The notes beneath the pieces are model-generated. The model ran no database searches and was not told where the DNA came from. It worked only from the letters and a program-made list of their open reading frames with translations. A stretch of DNA of 43,417 nucleotides from JBJHCA01 sp050485785 (GTDB lineage Bacteria; Bacteroidota; Bacteroidia; Chitinophagales; Saprospiraceae). Positions 26,140 to 34,958 of the stretch are shown piece by piece. Each line of letters opens with the position of its first letter. Positions within the stretch are counted from its first letter, which is position 1. The stretch is taken from positions 1 through 43,417 of the forward strand of contig JBJHCA010000019.1 of assembly GCA_050485785.1 (NCBI GenBank), written 5' to 3'. The translations under genes were made by a program, and so were the position numbers.

Positions 26140-28569
26140 CTATTGCGGTGGTCGTCCCGTACCGGCCCGGCGGCTTTTAATTTTGATGGAAGCTTCACTT
26201 CCCGGATTAGTGCGGGGACTTCTTGCTGCCGGGCCTGCAGGCATGGCAGCAGAAGGACTGTGGTGCTGGATTTCTCCGGCATATTTTTCCCTGTACAGCA
26301 TTTTGGTGGCACTTTGCCTGCCTGGCTGGATTACGTCGCCGTTATTGAGCAGGTGAGGGTCTCCCTGTTTAATCACATTGCCGTTGACGAGAGTTTCGGC
26401 ATAGGGGGTAATAAAAACCTGCCCGCCTTTGTAACTCAGTTTGGCATGTTTGGGCTGAACAGCCGGATCCGTCCATTTGACGAAAACATAGTTTGACGAG
26501 TCAGTACCAATGTAGATCTCAATACCTGATTTCAGCCATTTGCTGATGGGGTTAACCCTCCTGAATTTTTGCGGGGCAATGTACTCCAATTCAAAATCTT
26601 CGGCCCGGGTTACCACACTCACCATCACTATACCCATCAGTCCTCCCATCAGGATGTAGGAAAACATTCTCACCGTGGGCTGATTGGGATACCAGAGGGA
26701 AACGGAATAATATGTGAGATACCCTGCCGTGCTGGCCAGTATACCCCCTACCAAGGCCCTTTTGGTTGAAATGCCGGATGCCACCGATACAATGAATCCA
26801 AGCAGCAGACCAAAAAATATCCACGTGGCCAGCCCCTGAAAGAATGCATGCCTGAAAAATGCGTAATTGATTACAAATCCAATCAAAAAAACAAGACCCG
26901 ATGCCACCGCTCCCAGTATAGTCTTCATGAATATCCGCCCCCATGAAAGCTTGTAGCTTTGTCCGCGCTCATCAACCCAGCAAAGTGCAAATGCCAATCC
27001 GGCACCCATGGCCACCCCGGTAACTGTATCCTGTACCAGCGTCATGGTATTGGATGTTACATCAGTGTAAATCCCGAAGTCGTTCAGCAATTTGGCCATG
27101 TTTTCAGTGGTCAGCGTCTTGAAGATCATCTGATCCAGCGTAATATAAAGCTGCTGTATATTGGAAAGTATAGCCCATGATGTCCAGGCGAGTAAGCCCC
27201 CCATAGTGCCAAACCAAATCCAGTTGAGATTTTTGTAAAGCCCCTGTTGACTGAAAAACTGTTCCGTATCCACATTAGCCACACCGTCTGTACAGTCATC
27301 GGGGTAGTAAACACACTTGTTGCGGTTGTATTTCCACGATGCATAGGAGATCATGTGCTCACATTTATTAACCACATTCTCATGGTCATCAAAAGCATCG
27401 CCTGTAACCGGGTCGCGTTTGGTGACTCCTGCTTTTTTAATCTTCCCGTATGGATGCACATATTCCTTGCGGAACAGATAATCTTTGTAAATGGGCACAC
27501 CCAGACTGAACAGCACAAACAATCCGGTAATAGACAAAATGCCCCCCAGAAAATCGAAAAGCCAGTCGGTAGAACGGGGCGGTTCAACCCGCCTGAGGTC
27601 ACGCGGATTGGTGGATGAACCAAAACCGTACATTTTCTCACCCCTGGCTTCATGCCCCGTGAGCAGCTCCACAAACAATTGCCGTTGCTCACCGGAGTAT
27701 ATCGGATTTCCGGGTACCAGCTTAAAGATGTAATTACTGGTAAGCCCCTGAACAATGTACATCAGGTGTTCTTCGATGTTCACGGGCTGAGGTGCAAACC
27801 GGCTGTCATCTACCTTGCTGGGCGTGGCCTCCTTGATATTGTTGAGCAGGGCCATATCTACATCGGTTCCTACGCCAACCGAGAAAATATGAAACTGGCT
27901 GTCGAGCTCAGATACCATGCTCATAATTTCGGCCTCACTAATGGGCATGATGCCGTCACTTCCCTGATAGATCGGATTTCGGGAGATGTCATTTTTGCCA
28001 TCGGTGACCAGAATGATCACTCTTTTACCTTCCTCCAGGCGCAACTCCTCAGTTTTAACCTTCAATGCACGGTACAGGTCTCTACCGCGATGAACCGCCT
28101 CAAATGATGAGGTAATCGCCTGAACATTCTCCTTATTCAGGATCCGGTTGTGGCTTACGTCATTATCAAATGTAGATATATAGGTGGTTTCTTCAGGCAG
28201 GTTGGTTTGCATGATCAGCCTGTTAATGGCCTGCCTTGTGGCTTCAAGGCGAGCACCCTGCATACTCTGGCTTAGATCAATCAGGAAAAGCACGTGCATC
28301 TCCTCGGTAACGCGTTCCCGGATTGGCTCCACAATGTCAATATGCATGGTATCAAACGTTACCCCATCCCGTGTTTCATACACCAGCACCCGCGAAGCAT
28401 CCAGTTCAAGCCTGCGGCCTTCGTGCAGCGCATTGATTTCAACATCCAGCGTTTTAGTCTGATCGTTCGGACTGATATTATTGATACTCACTATGGTTTG
28501 AGCTGTAAGCCCGGTATACTGGATCAGGAGAAAAACGGGAATGAAAACCAAAAAGCGGAATTGCCTCAT
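26140..28569 (-). CDS. VWA / seven-TM / FHA-like membrane protein
   Basis: An 809-aa protein with signal peptide (FLVFIPVFLLIQYTGLTAQ). A von Willebrand A domain (about 90-285) has MIDAS residues DLSQS (98-102) and VTDG (Asp190); the usual MIDAS Thr position reads Arg (HRGRDLYRAL), so metal binding may be altered. Seven TM helices follow (for example GGILSITGLFVLFSLGVPIY, ILGAVASGLVFLIGFVINYA, WIFFGLLLGFIVSVASGI), with a Cys-containing loop between TM1 and TM2. With a cleaved signal, VWA is periplasmic and the C-terminus cytosolic. The C-terminal domain is FHA-like (GIEIYIGTD ... PKHAKLSY ... TLVNGNVI ... LLNNGDVIQPG) but lacks the Arg and Ser that contact phosphothreonine. A basic tail with IKIKSRRAG ends it. 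Last gene of the operon; a sensor or scaffold role is inferred. Confidence 0.88.
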   Translation of the reverse strand: MRQFRFLVFIPVFLLIQYTGLTAQTIVSINNISPNDQTKTLDVEINALHEGRRLELDASRVLVYETRDGVTFDTMHIDIVEPIRERVTEEMHVLFLIDLSQSMQGARLEATRQAINRLIMQTNLPEETTYISTFDNDVSHNRILNKENVQAITSSFEAVHRGRDLYRALKVKTEELRLEEGKRVIILVTDGKNDISRNPIYQGSDGIMPISEAEIMSMVSELDSQFHIFSVGVGTDVDMALLNNIKEATPSKVDDSRFAPQPVNIEEHLMYIVQGLTSNYIFKLVPGNPIYSGEQRQLFVELLTGHEARGEKMYGFGSSTNPRDLRRVEPPRSTDWLFDFLGGILSITGLFVLFSLGVPIYKDYLFRKEYVHPYGKIKKAGVTKRDPVTGDAFDDHENVVNKCEHMISYASWKYNRNKCVYYPDDCTDGVANVDTEQFFSQQGLYKNLNWIWFGTMGGLLAWTSWAILSNIQQLYITLDQMIFKTLTTENMAKLLNDFGIYTDVTSNTMTLVQDTVTGVAMGAGLAFALCWVDERGQSYKLSWGRIFMKTILGAVASGLVFLIGFVINYAFFRHAFFQGLATWIFFGLLLGFIVSVASGISTKRALVGGILASTAGYLTYYSVSLWYPNQPTVRMFSYILMGGLMGIVMVSVVTRAEDFELEYIAPQKFRRVNPISKWLKSGIEIYIGTDSSNYVFVKWTDPAVQPKHAKLSYKGGQVFITPYAETLVNGNVIKQGDPHLLNNGDVIQPGRQSATKMLYREKYAGEIQHHSPSAAMPAGPAARSPRTNPGSEASIKIKSRRAGTGRPPQ

Positions 28570-28580
28570 ACATAATTATT

Positions 28581-31088
28581 TTACTGCTCCTGTACTTGCT
28601 GAATAATATCATTCCAACGATACCACCCTACCTGGCTGTTTCGGTCAGCCGCATTGTTGATTTCACCGTTGTTCTTTTGCGTAAAAATGGCCATATCAAT
28701 ATTCCCTGAAAGCGGGTCAATTTCCATGGCAATCTGGTATGGCAGGCCAAAAAAACCTTTCTGAATGCGGAGGTCAGGCATGGACAAAAACAGCCCGTGT
28801 CCGGGGTGTGTATGAAACCATCCTATGGTATTCAGGTGACCGTATTCGTCCTGAACATCGGCCAGCTCGGTCCATGCTGCCGTGCCAAACTCAATTTTGT
28901 ACACATCGTTCTTCTCGGGAGTTACCGGCACAAAAGTGTTGATATTGAGAATGTACTGCCCTGTTTCATCATTCATCATATAATTTCCCAACAAAAATCC
29001 ACCGACCTCGGGAATGGAGGGTGAAGTTTGGCCGGCGGCAAGCTGCCATTGGTTCTCATCCAGAAACTGATGCAGATCACTGATCATGCCATGCCCCAGA
29101 TGCACCTTTCCTACTATGGTATCTCCCCACAGTGTATTCAGGTCAAGCACCACAAAGTCATCTCCAATGTCCATATTCATAGAACTGCGGTCTTTTTCCG
29201 TCAATCTTATCTTGGCTTTCCTGTTTGCCTTGATCACGATGCCCGAATTTTTGGCAGCAAAATCAGCTTCGGTATGAGCCTGAGCGCGGTTTATGACCGG
29301 TTTTTGATGGATCACATTTTGTGGGGCAGCTCCTGCCTGTGAATGAGGTTGTTGCTGGCGTCGTTGTTCAATTTTGCGTTGAACGGCACGTTCATTGGCT
29401 TTCAGGCGGGCCCGCCTGATGACCCTGAACAGATAAAGCAATACAAACATACCGGCAATGGTAGCTAAAATAGTATACAAACCGTACGACCTGGTTGCTT
29501 GGGCATGCAACACTATCCCCTCAAATTCAACCACTTCGGTTTTTCTGGAATCACGAACCTGCAGTGTAAAGGTTCCCTGCATGCTGGCCGGTAAATCAGC
29601 AAACAGAATTTCATAGGCATCCTCGCTGGTTGTTTCGGATATGATGGTACTGTACACCGGATAGTTCTTGCCCTCGGGATAGAAATGGGCCTCATAGGGT
29701 GGTTTACCACCAAGTATATGTAGATTCAGACTGCTGAGTGAGCGGTCGAACTGAACAAATAAAGCTTCCGTTGTAACATCAAGCACAATAGAAGTCTCTG
29801 CACCATTGGCCCCTCTGAAATACATGGTTCGGGTAATGTTGTCCAGGATCATCACTTCCAGTGTTACGGGATCAAGCCATTGAAACTCAATGCCTGAAGC
29901 ACTGTTACCTGATACGGCATCAACGGAAAGCCTGGAGGTAGCATTTTCAAATTTCACAACGAAGCGTTCTCCACGATTCGTTTTTTCACGGGTAGTTATC
30001 AAAGCATCCAGACTGGTGAGCTGCGAGAGCATCTGCTGGGCATTGACCAGAAATCGGCTTTCGGGCCAGTCTCGTATAAATGTGGTTATTGACGACACTG
30101 TTCGCTCGGCCAGGGCGGCAGACCATGCCTCCTCCTCACTGCTGATCTGTTCTCCAAGGTTTCGTATGGCTTCATTGGCCCTGGCTACATAACGACCATC
30201 GGGAAATGCCTCCAGGTATCGGCGGTAAGCTGCAGGAGTATTCTCACTCCTGGCTTGTTCAAACATCTCTTTGTCGCTTTGTTCCAGCAACTGTTGCACT
30301 TCGGCATGATACGGATAGTTGGGATACTGATAAATGATGGATCGCATCACACCGGGGTTGCGCTGTGCAGCTATGTGATCCCAGGGAAACTCTTTGAGCT
30401 GGGCCCTCAACTCTTCAGCATGAAGGGCTGCATTAGACCCTTTGAATTCTTTTTCAAATGCTTCAAGGGCCTGAATATCTCTTACATTGATTTGACGCCA
30501 GGCGCGGTTCGCTTCCACGTTGATGTCGACCGGCCTGGCTGCCAATTTTTCATCGTCGGCTACATTGGTAAAAATAAATCCCAGCTTCACCGAGAACTGA
30601 TCCGCCACCGTTTCGGCCCGGGCATAGTACACTTTAAAAGGCAGCTCCAGATCAACTGCACCATTACCCACTGCCAGAAGATCTGCCTGTTGCCTGGCAT
30701 CTATTCCCAATACCAGGGTGGCGGGATTGGTGATTCTTACTTCGCTTGGCAAGTTGGCCTTGTGCCAATCGAGATGAAGTTCATTGCGGATATGGATATC
30801 ACTGTCCCATTTAAGGTCGGAAAACACCATACGAAGGCCGCCTGATTTCATGTTGTTGTAGTTGAGTACAGGGTTGTCGATGGTACTCACATCCCTGAAC
30901 AGATCACCATTGTTGGTTTGTCCTATCCAGATATTGAAAGACCCGGTGTATCGCTGGTTGTCGATCTGGTATGAAAAAGCGACAGATCGCCCGATTTGGG
31001 CTGATGCTTCCTGCAAAAAGATGAAAGCAAGCAGTAAAACGCATATGCATCGAATACCGGCGGGGTTATATGTTGGTTGCTTATACAT
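28581..31088 (-). CDS. Membrane-anchored JAMM/MPN isopeptidase-domain protein
   Basis: An 835-aa protein. A signal peptide (about 1-31, ending QEASAQ) is followed by a periplasmic region: an N-terminal beta domain shared with the next-upstream gene, a TPR-like helical insert (about 240-345) and Ig-like domains. One TM helix (about 534-556) leads to a basic cytosolic linker and a C-terminal JAB/JAMM domain: Glu694 in PEVGGFLLG, then HTHPGHGLFLSMPD with His759, His761, Ser769 and Asp772, all zinc and catalytic positions intact. JAMM enzymes cleave ubiquitin-like proteins from targets; here the likely substrate is conjugates of the operon's own Ubl. Putting a JAMM domain on a Sec-exported transmembrane protein is unusual. 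The linker carries SGIVIKANRK. Confidence 0.9.
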   Translation of the reverse strand: MYKQPTYNPAGIRCICVLLLAFIFLQEASAQIGRSVAFSYQIDNQRYTGSFNIWIGQTNNGDLFRDVSTIDNPVLNYNNMKSGGLRMVFSDLKWDSDIHIRNELHLDWHKANLPSEVRITNPATLVLGIDARQQADLLAVGNGAVDLELPFKVYYARAETVADQFSVKLGFIFTNVADDEKLAARPVDINVEANRAWRQINVRDIQALEAFEKEFKGSNAALHAEELRAQLKEFPWDHIAAQRNPGVMRSIIYQYPNYPYHAEVQQLLEQSDKEMFEQARSENTPAAYRRYLEAFPDGRYVARANEAIRNLGEQISSEEEAWSAALAERTVSSITTFIRDWPESRFLVNAQQMLSQLTSLDALITTREKTNRGERFVVKFENATSRLSVDAVSGNSASGIEFQWLDPVTLEVMILDNITRTMYFRGANGAETSIVLDVTTEALFVQFDRSLSSLNLHILGGKPPYEAHFYPEGKNYPVYSTIISETTSEDAYEILFADLPASMQGTFTLQVRDSRKTEVVEFEGIVLHAQATRSYGLYTILATIAGMFVLLYLFRVIRRARLKANERAVQRKIEQRRQQQPHSQAGAAPQNVIHQKPVINRAQAHTEADFAAKNSGIVIKANRKAKIRLTEKDRSSMNMDIGDDFVVLDLNTLWGDTIVGKVHLGHGMISDLHQFLDENQWQLAAGQTSPSIPEVGGFLLGNYMMNDETGQYILNINTFVPVTPEKNDVYKIEFGTAAWTELADVQDEYGHLNTIGWFHTHPGHGLFLSMPDLRIQKGFFGLPYQIAMEIDPLSGNIDMAIFTQKNNGEINNAADRNSQVGWYRWNDIIQQVQEQ

Positions 31089-31131
31089 CTGGAAGCCTTG
31101 ATTCTAACAAGTTCAAACTACTTCATGGCAG

Positions 31132-32577
31132 TCAGCTGGTTTTGGTGTTTCGTCGGATACTTCTTCTCATTCTGTCTTTGGCCAGGTCAATATCGTATTG
31201 TTTGGTTGCATGCTGTTCGGCCTGCTTCTCTCTTCTGTCAAGCCAAAGTTTTACTGCTACCCCGCCTATGATCAGCAGAAGCACGATCACAAATATGGCC
31301 CGTGCATTTAGCAGACCACCGGGGATGGCAACATCCCTGTACATTTCTGTATTCATACGCTGCGCATCCAATACTTGGATATTGACTGTTCCGGTTACAT
31401 GATTGCGCAGATTTCTGATGTTGATTTGATGTTCTCCGGCACGGGGTAACTCCATTTCATAAAGCGGGAATTGCAATCCTTCCCGAAGAAACCTGACCAG
31501 ATAAGGCCCTTCACCTCCACTGATGTTCAGTGTCAGGAATTTTCTGTCAATCTCCATAGCAGCTTCAAAAGCTTCTGAGCCTCTGAAAAATGGTATTCGC
31601 AGGGTATCGGTATATCCTTCAAACCACAACTGAGCATAATTCCTGACTTCGTTACCGACAAAAACCGCAAAGGAATTTGATGTGCTGCTTACCAGGTAAA
31701 ATTCATTTTCATCTTCATTCAAAAGCCGTAACCGGAAAGGTTGATTAAGGTCTTCAAACTCAACTCTGAAGGTATTGTCGTCCGAACGGGTTACGCTGTA
31801 TTCCACACGATGAGGTAAAGGGCCGGGAAGGCTTTGCTCAGTGATTGCAGCCTCCGTTCCGGTATGGTCTGATTGAGAAACCCTTCGCTGTTCTCTGGTT
31901 TGGTCATTGGTTCTGGCGGCTGTTTCATCGCTGCCGGCACCGGAGGTTTCAGTGGTTTCTGCCAACTCTTCAGACTTAACTTCTTCCTTGATTTCATTTT
32001 TTTCTTCAGACTCCTTTTTATCGTCACCGGGCTGAAATGCCGGCACTTCTGTAGGGAAAGTGTAGTTGACAATTCGATACCGCTGATCGAGGACAACCTG
32101 ATTTTGTCTTGGATCCGTGATTACAATGGGGGTAAAAGTGATGGTGAAGCTGGGTCTTCTGGCTGAATTATCTGTAACGGTAAGGCGGATATTCTTATCC
32201 TCCCCGGCATTAACAATCTGGGTGAGTTGAGTGATACCCCTCAAGCCGCTTCTTTGAGACGGCGGTGTAAGCGTTACTCTTAGCTGCACCTGAGCATGTT
32301 CGGGTTTTTCCCACTGAAGATTTTTTATTTCAAAGTTGACACAGGGAAAATTGATTTTGTCCACATCCCAAACGATATTGCCGTCAAGGTTATTCATTAC
32401 CTTAGGCGTTACTTCATTACACTCGCGTAGGCTAAAAAACACTTCAACCTTCCCGGTATAGCGTGTTCCATCTACCACATAGGGAAGGTTGACTACGGTT
32501 TGAGCGGCAAGTCCGTGGATCCCGGCTATGAGCAGTGAAACTGCCCACAAAAAGATATGTATAAAAAAAACTCGCAT
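31132..32577 (-). CDS. Single-pass membrane protein, paralog of the JAMM protein ectodomain
   Basis: A 481-aa protein of unnamed family. Signal peptide to about residue 26 (LIAGIHGLAAQ), then a beta domain (LPYVVDGTRYTGKVEVFF) matching the JAMM protein's FSYQIDNQRYTGSFNIWI. An acidic low-complexity linker follows (about 190-250, KKESEEKNEIKEEVKSEE), then two Ig-like domains, the second (TLNISGGEGPYLVRFL) again like the JAMM protein (NLHILGGKPPYEAHFY). One TM helix at about 423-446 and a 35-residue strongly basic cytosolic tail. It is the JAMM protein minus its TPR insert and catalytic domain, so it is probably a partner or receptor subunit. Confidence 0.82.
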   Translation of the reverse strand: MRVFFIHIFLWAVSLLIAGIHGLAAQTVVNLPYVVDGTRYTGKVEVFFSLRECNEVTPKVMNNLDGNIVWDVDKINFPCVNFEIKNLQWEKPEHAQVQLRVTLTPPSQRSGLRGITQLTQIVNAGEDKNIRLTVTDNSARRPSFTITFTPIVITDPRQNQVVLDQRYRIVNYTFPTEVPAFQPGDDKKESEEKNEIKEEVKSEELAETTETSGAGSDETAARTNDQTREQRRVSQSDHTGTEAAITEQSLPGPLPHRVEYSVTRSDDNTFRVEFEDLNQPFRLRLLNEDENEFYLVSSTSNSFAVFVGNEVRNYAQLWFEGYTDTLRIPFFRGSEAFEAAMEIDRKFLTLNISGGEGPYLVRFLREGLQFPLYEMELPRAGEHQINIRNLRNHVTGTVNIQVLDAQRMNTEMYRDVAIPGGLLNARAIFVIVLLLIIGGVAVKLWLDRREKQAEQHATKQYDIDLAKDRMRRSIRRNTKTS

Positions 32578-32603
32578 TCCTGCAGAGTAAAAAGTGCAAA
32601 ACG

Positions 32604-33371
32604 CTATTTACGCTTAATCACAATTCCTGATTTTTTAGGTTCCTGCTGACCACCTAATCCACCAATTTTGATTCTGGGTTTTTGCCCGTCAACTTCGGTT
32701 TGAGACCCGGTAGGAGCAGATGCATCTACGGTTGCCGGCTTTACCTTTGGCGGATCGAGTGCTTCGGGCTGACCATGATAGGCTTCCGTAGTTTTAAACT
32801 GTGTTGGCGGTTCATCACCAAGCAGTGGCCGGTTGTCCGTCACGATACCCTCGTCTTTGTTAATGATCATTTTGGGTTCGGCAAAGTCCCTTACCCAGCG
32901 TGCAACCTTTTCATCCTCCGGATAAGGTGCCGTGGGTAGTGCATGATAGTTTTTGAACTGCAGAATTTCTCCCACCCTGATTACCAGCATGTTGAGGTCG
33001 TACAGTGATCCAAACTCCTTGGTATTACCGCAGATTCTGCCTTTGTATCGCCCGTCGGATTTGATGTTGGGATGCCACAGGTCAGTTTTGGCATAGCACA
33101 TGGCTCCTTCCATGGGGTACTTTTTTGGCAACGTGATCTCAACCTCGTGGTGATAGCCATAAACAGGTTCGTCCTTGTCGTTGATGGCAGTTATACTGCG
33201 GAGGTGGTAATGGATTCGATACACTTCAGGCACCGGCCCAGCTGAAGCGACAACCTCATAACTGATTTTGTCGGTTTTGGAACACAACTCATCCAGGGCC
33301 ATGTGTTCACGTGCCAATCTGCGGTTTCGGGGGTTTTTGATCCTGGAAAGATCATAAGACACTTTTGTCAT
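32604..33371 (-). CDS. E2-like ubiquitin-conjugating (UBC-fold) protein
   Basis: A 255-aa cytosolic protein. Residues 1-165 form a UBC fold: beta strands ending at EVEITLPKKYPMEGAM, then WHPNI (His100-Pro101-Asn102), GRICGN with the candidate catalytic Cys114, and NMLVIRVGEILQFKNYHALP matching the post-catalytic helix. The HPN-to-Cys distance (12 residues after Asn) is longer than in eukaryotic E2s. Expected to take the Ubl from the E1-like enzyme as a thioester. Residues about 170-255 are a disordered Pro/Gly tail with PRIKIGGLGG and the C-terminal GIVIKRK, a motif echoed elsewhere in the operon. No E3 (RING or HECT) is encoded in the cluster, so direct transfer is possible. Confidence 0.9.
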   Translation of the reverse strand: MTKVSYDLSRIKNPRNRRLAREHMALDELCSKTDKISYEVVASAGPVPEVYRIHYHLRSITAINDKDEPVYGYHHEVEITLPKKYPMEGAMCYAKTDLWHPNIKSDGRYKGRICGNTKEFGSLYDLNMLVIRVGEILQFKNYHALPTAPYPEDEKVARWVRDFAEPKMIINKDEGIVTDNRPLLGDEPPTQFKTTEAYHGQPEALDPPKVKPATVDASAPTGSQTEVDGQKPRIKIGGLGGQQEPKKSGIVIKRK

Positions 33372-33394
33372 AACAAACGGATATTTGTATTAGT

Positions 33395-33411
33395 AAAACG
33401 GGCGTCGTTTT
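33395..33411 (-). promoter_or_regulatory. Intercistronic hairpin between Ubl and E2 genes
   Basis: AAAACG-ggcgt-CGTTTT forms a perfect six-pair stem in the only long gap (64 bases) inside the operon. It could stabilise the upstream Ubl message or reduce read-through, giving more Ubl than enzyme. Inference only. Confidence 0.45.
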
Positions 33412-33435
33412 CCACCTGAGGTGATGAATACGTGC

Positions 33436-33714
33436 TTACCCTGCAACCAGCTGCGGAGTAAGCAGCAAAGTATCACCTTCGCGTACTCCGATGTCCATCA
33501 GCGATTTTTCAGGCGATACTTCCTTTCCGGTGGCCTTTGACACCAACCGGTAAACATAGGGGTTGCCTTGATAATCGCTTCGGGGTGCGGCGTCTGCGTC
33601 CAGAAGTTCATCAACAATTTCCTTGCCTGTTGTAAACAATGGCAATTCAACGTCGAGTTCGTCTCCGGATGGGATCAATCTGATCACAACACTTATTACG
33701 TTAGCTTCACTCAT
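33436..33714 (-). CDS. Ubiquitin-like modifier (beta-grasp) ending in Gly
   Basis: A 92-aa protein with the beta-grasp order of strands and helix: ISVVIRLIPSG, DELDVELPLFT, TGKEIVDELLDADAA, NPYVYRLVSKATG, a SPEKSLMDIGVREGDTLLL turn-strand like ubiquitin's LxDxxIxxxxTLHL. The closest named relatives by look are YukD/EsaB-type small beta-grasp proteins. The chain ends LVAG, so a free C-terminal Gly is made without proteolytic maturation, as needed for adenylation by an E1. It lies between the E1 and E2 genes, which fixes it as the likely transferred modifier. Confidence 0.87.
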   Translation of the reverse strand: MSEANVISVVIRLIPSGDELDVELPLFTTGKEIVDELLDADAAPRSDYQGNPYVYRLVSKATGKEVSPEKSLMDIGVREGDTLLLTPQLVAG

Positions 33715-33732
33715 TGAAAATGAATTTAATGG

Positions 33733-34929
33733 TTATTTAAAATGTAAAAATTTTTGATCTCCGGTCAGTTCAACAAAGCTGGTTTGGTCACCGTGCTGAA
33801 CCGTTATGATATGCAGGGGTGGAATGCCAATGCTCTTCAGTGGTATATCGGGTTTGGGAAAGGAATTGTCAATGTAAGCAGCTTCTTTGGTAATGACCAC
33901 TTCTACATCTGCATCGTCTGTAAACTGCTGAAGCAGCGTATCAGACATGTGGGGTTTGGCTACTACCAATTCAAATACTTTCTCATCTGACTTGGACGTC
34001 ACTTCGAGAATCACTTCATTGTCAAGCTCAACACTGACGTCTTCGCCAAATTTTTGCTGCAACTTAGCCATGAGCTCCTTAACCGTCATTTCCGATGAAA
34101 GGTCGGTATCCTCGATGACATTTTCATATTCGTAATGACTCAGGCATTCATCATTCAATGCCGGGCTTTCATACTGCAGAATCAGGTTGGTCATGCCTTC
34201 GTAGTAAAACTTAGTCCCTGCCAGCGATTGCTTCACGTTGTTATGAATTATTTTGAGTGCTTCCTGCACCTGCATCGCTCCGATAATGGAGGCTGAAATA
34301 GGCGTAGTAGGCACTTTTCCCTGGGCGGCATTTCTTTTGGCAATGTCCGGGCAGCCGAGTTTCTGGCGGATGTTGATCCAATCGGTGTCCGTGAGTTCAC
34401 ATTCATAGCAGGCCTTACCGGGCTTGTACACATTGAGCTGCCCGGCAAGATTCTCAATGGCACCGTCTATCCAGATTTTGTTCACCTTGTGACAATGGCG
34501 ATTGATGAATAGCCTTGCCAGCCTGTTGTCAAGACAACCGATAACGGCATCCATCCGCCTGAACACGCCTAAGCCAACGTCTAGTATTATGTCGCCTTTC
34601 AGTGTCATCACCTTTAAATTGGGGTTTATTTCCCTGATTCGATCAGCGGCTACTTCGCATTTGAACTGTTCGCCTGAACAATCGGCTTCACGGTAAAGAA
34701 CCGACCTCGACAAATTTGAATACTCAATAGTATCAAAATCAACAATAAGAATTTCCCCGACATTGAGCAAGGCTAAATTTTTCAATACTTCATTTCCAAG
34801 TGCACCTGCACCTACAACCATTATTCTTGAAGACCGCACTTTTTCAACATCCCACCACGAAATCAGCTGAAAAGTTTTATCCCATGCTCGGGGTTCAAGC
34901 TTCAGCTTCTGGGCACCGTCCTGATCCAT
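33733..34929 (-). CDS. E1-like (ThiF-fold) Ubl-activating enzyme
   Basis: A 398-aa enzyme. The ThiF/MoeB/E1 adenylation domain spans about 18-255: nucleotide loop GAGALG (40-45), DFDTIEYSNLSR (64-75), Lys90 in FKCEVAADRI, and GCLDNRLARLFIN with Asp134. CYEC (174-177) is half of the usual zinc site; the second CxxC is reduced to a single Cys262. Cys193 in LGCPDIAKRN lies in the crossover loop before PISASIIGAMQVQEALKII, where ThiF-type enzymes carry their reactive Cys, so it is the candidate thioester residue. A C-terminal ~120-residue region (from MTVKELMAKLQQKFG) is beta-rich and may be an E2-binding or Ubl-like domain. It should adenylate the adjacent Ubl's Gly92 and pass it to the E2. Confidence 0.92.
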   Translation of the reverse strand: MDQDGAQKLKLEPRAWDKTFQLISWWDVEKVRSSRIMVVGAGALGNEVLKNLALLNVGEILIVDFDTIEYSNLSRSVLYREADCSGEQFKCEVAADRIREINPNLKVMTLKGDIILDVGLGVFRRMDAVIGCLDNRLARLFINRHCHKVNKIWIDGAIENLAGQLNVYKPGKACYECELTDTDWINIRQKLGCPDIAKRNAAQGKVPTTPISASIIGAMQVQEALKIIHNNVKQSLAGTKFYYEGMTNLILQYESPALNDECLSHYEYENVIEDTDLSSEMTVKELMAKLQQKFGEDVSVELDNEVILEVTSKSDEKVFELVVAKPHMSDTLLQQFTDDADVEVVITKEAAYIDNSFPKPDIPLKSIGIPPLHIITVQHGDQTSFVELTGDQKFLHFK

Positions 34930-34958
34930 GCTTTAGTAGTTTACGGGTTGGGAATTGT

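Noticed and set aside
26140..28569. Batrachotoxin-like or Bat aerotolerance operon VWA protein
   Set aside because: MoxR, BatB and other Bat partners are absent, and the seven-TM plus FHA-like end is not the Bat architecture.
30255..30845. 196-codon plus-strand frame opposite the JAMM protein gene
   Set aside because: Antisense shadow; the opposite strand has signal peptide, TM and catalytic domains in order.
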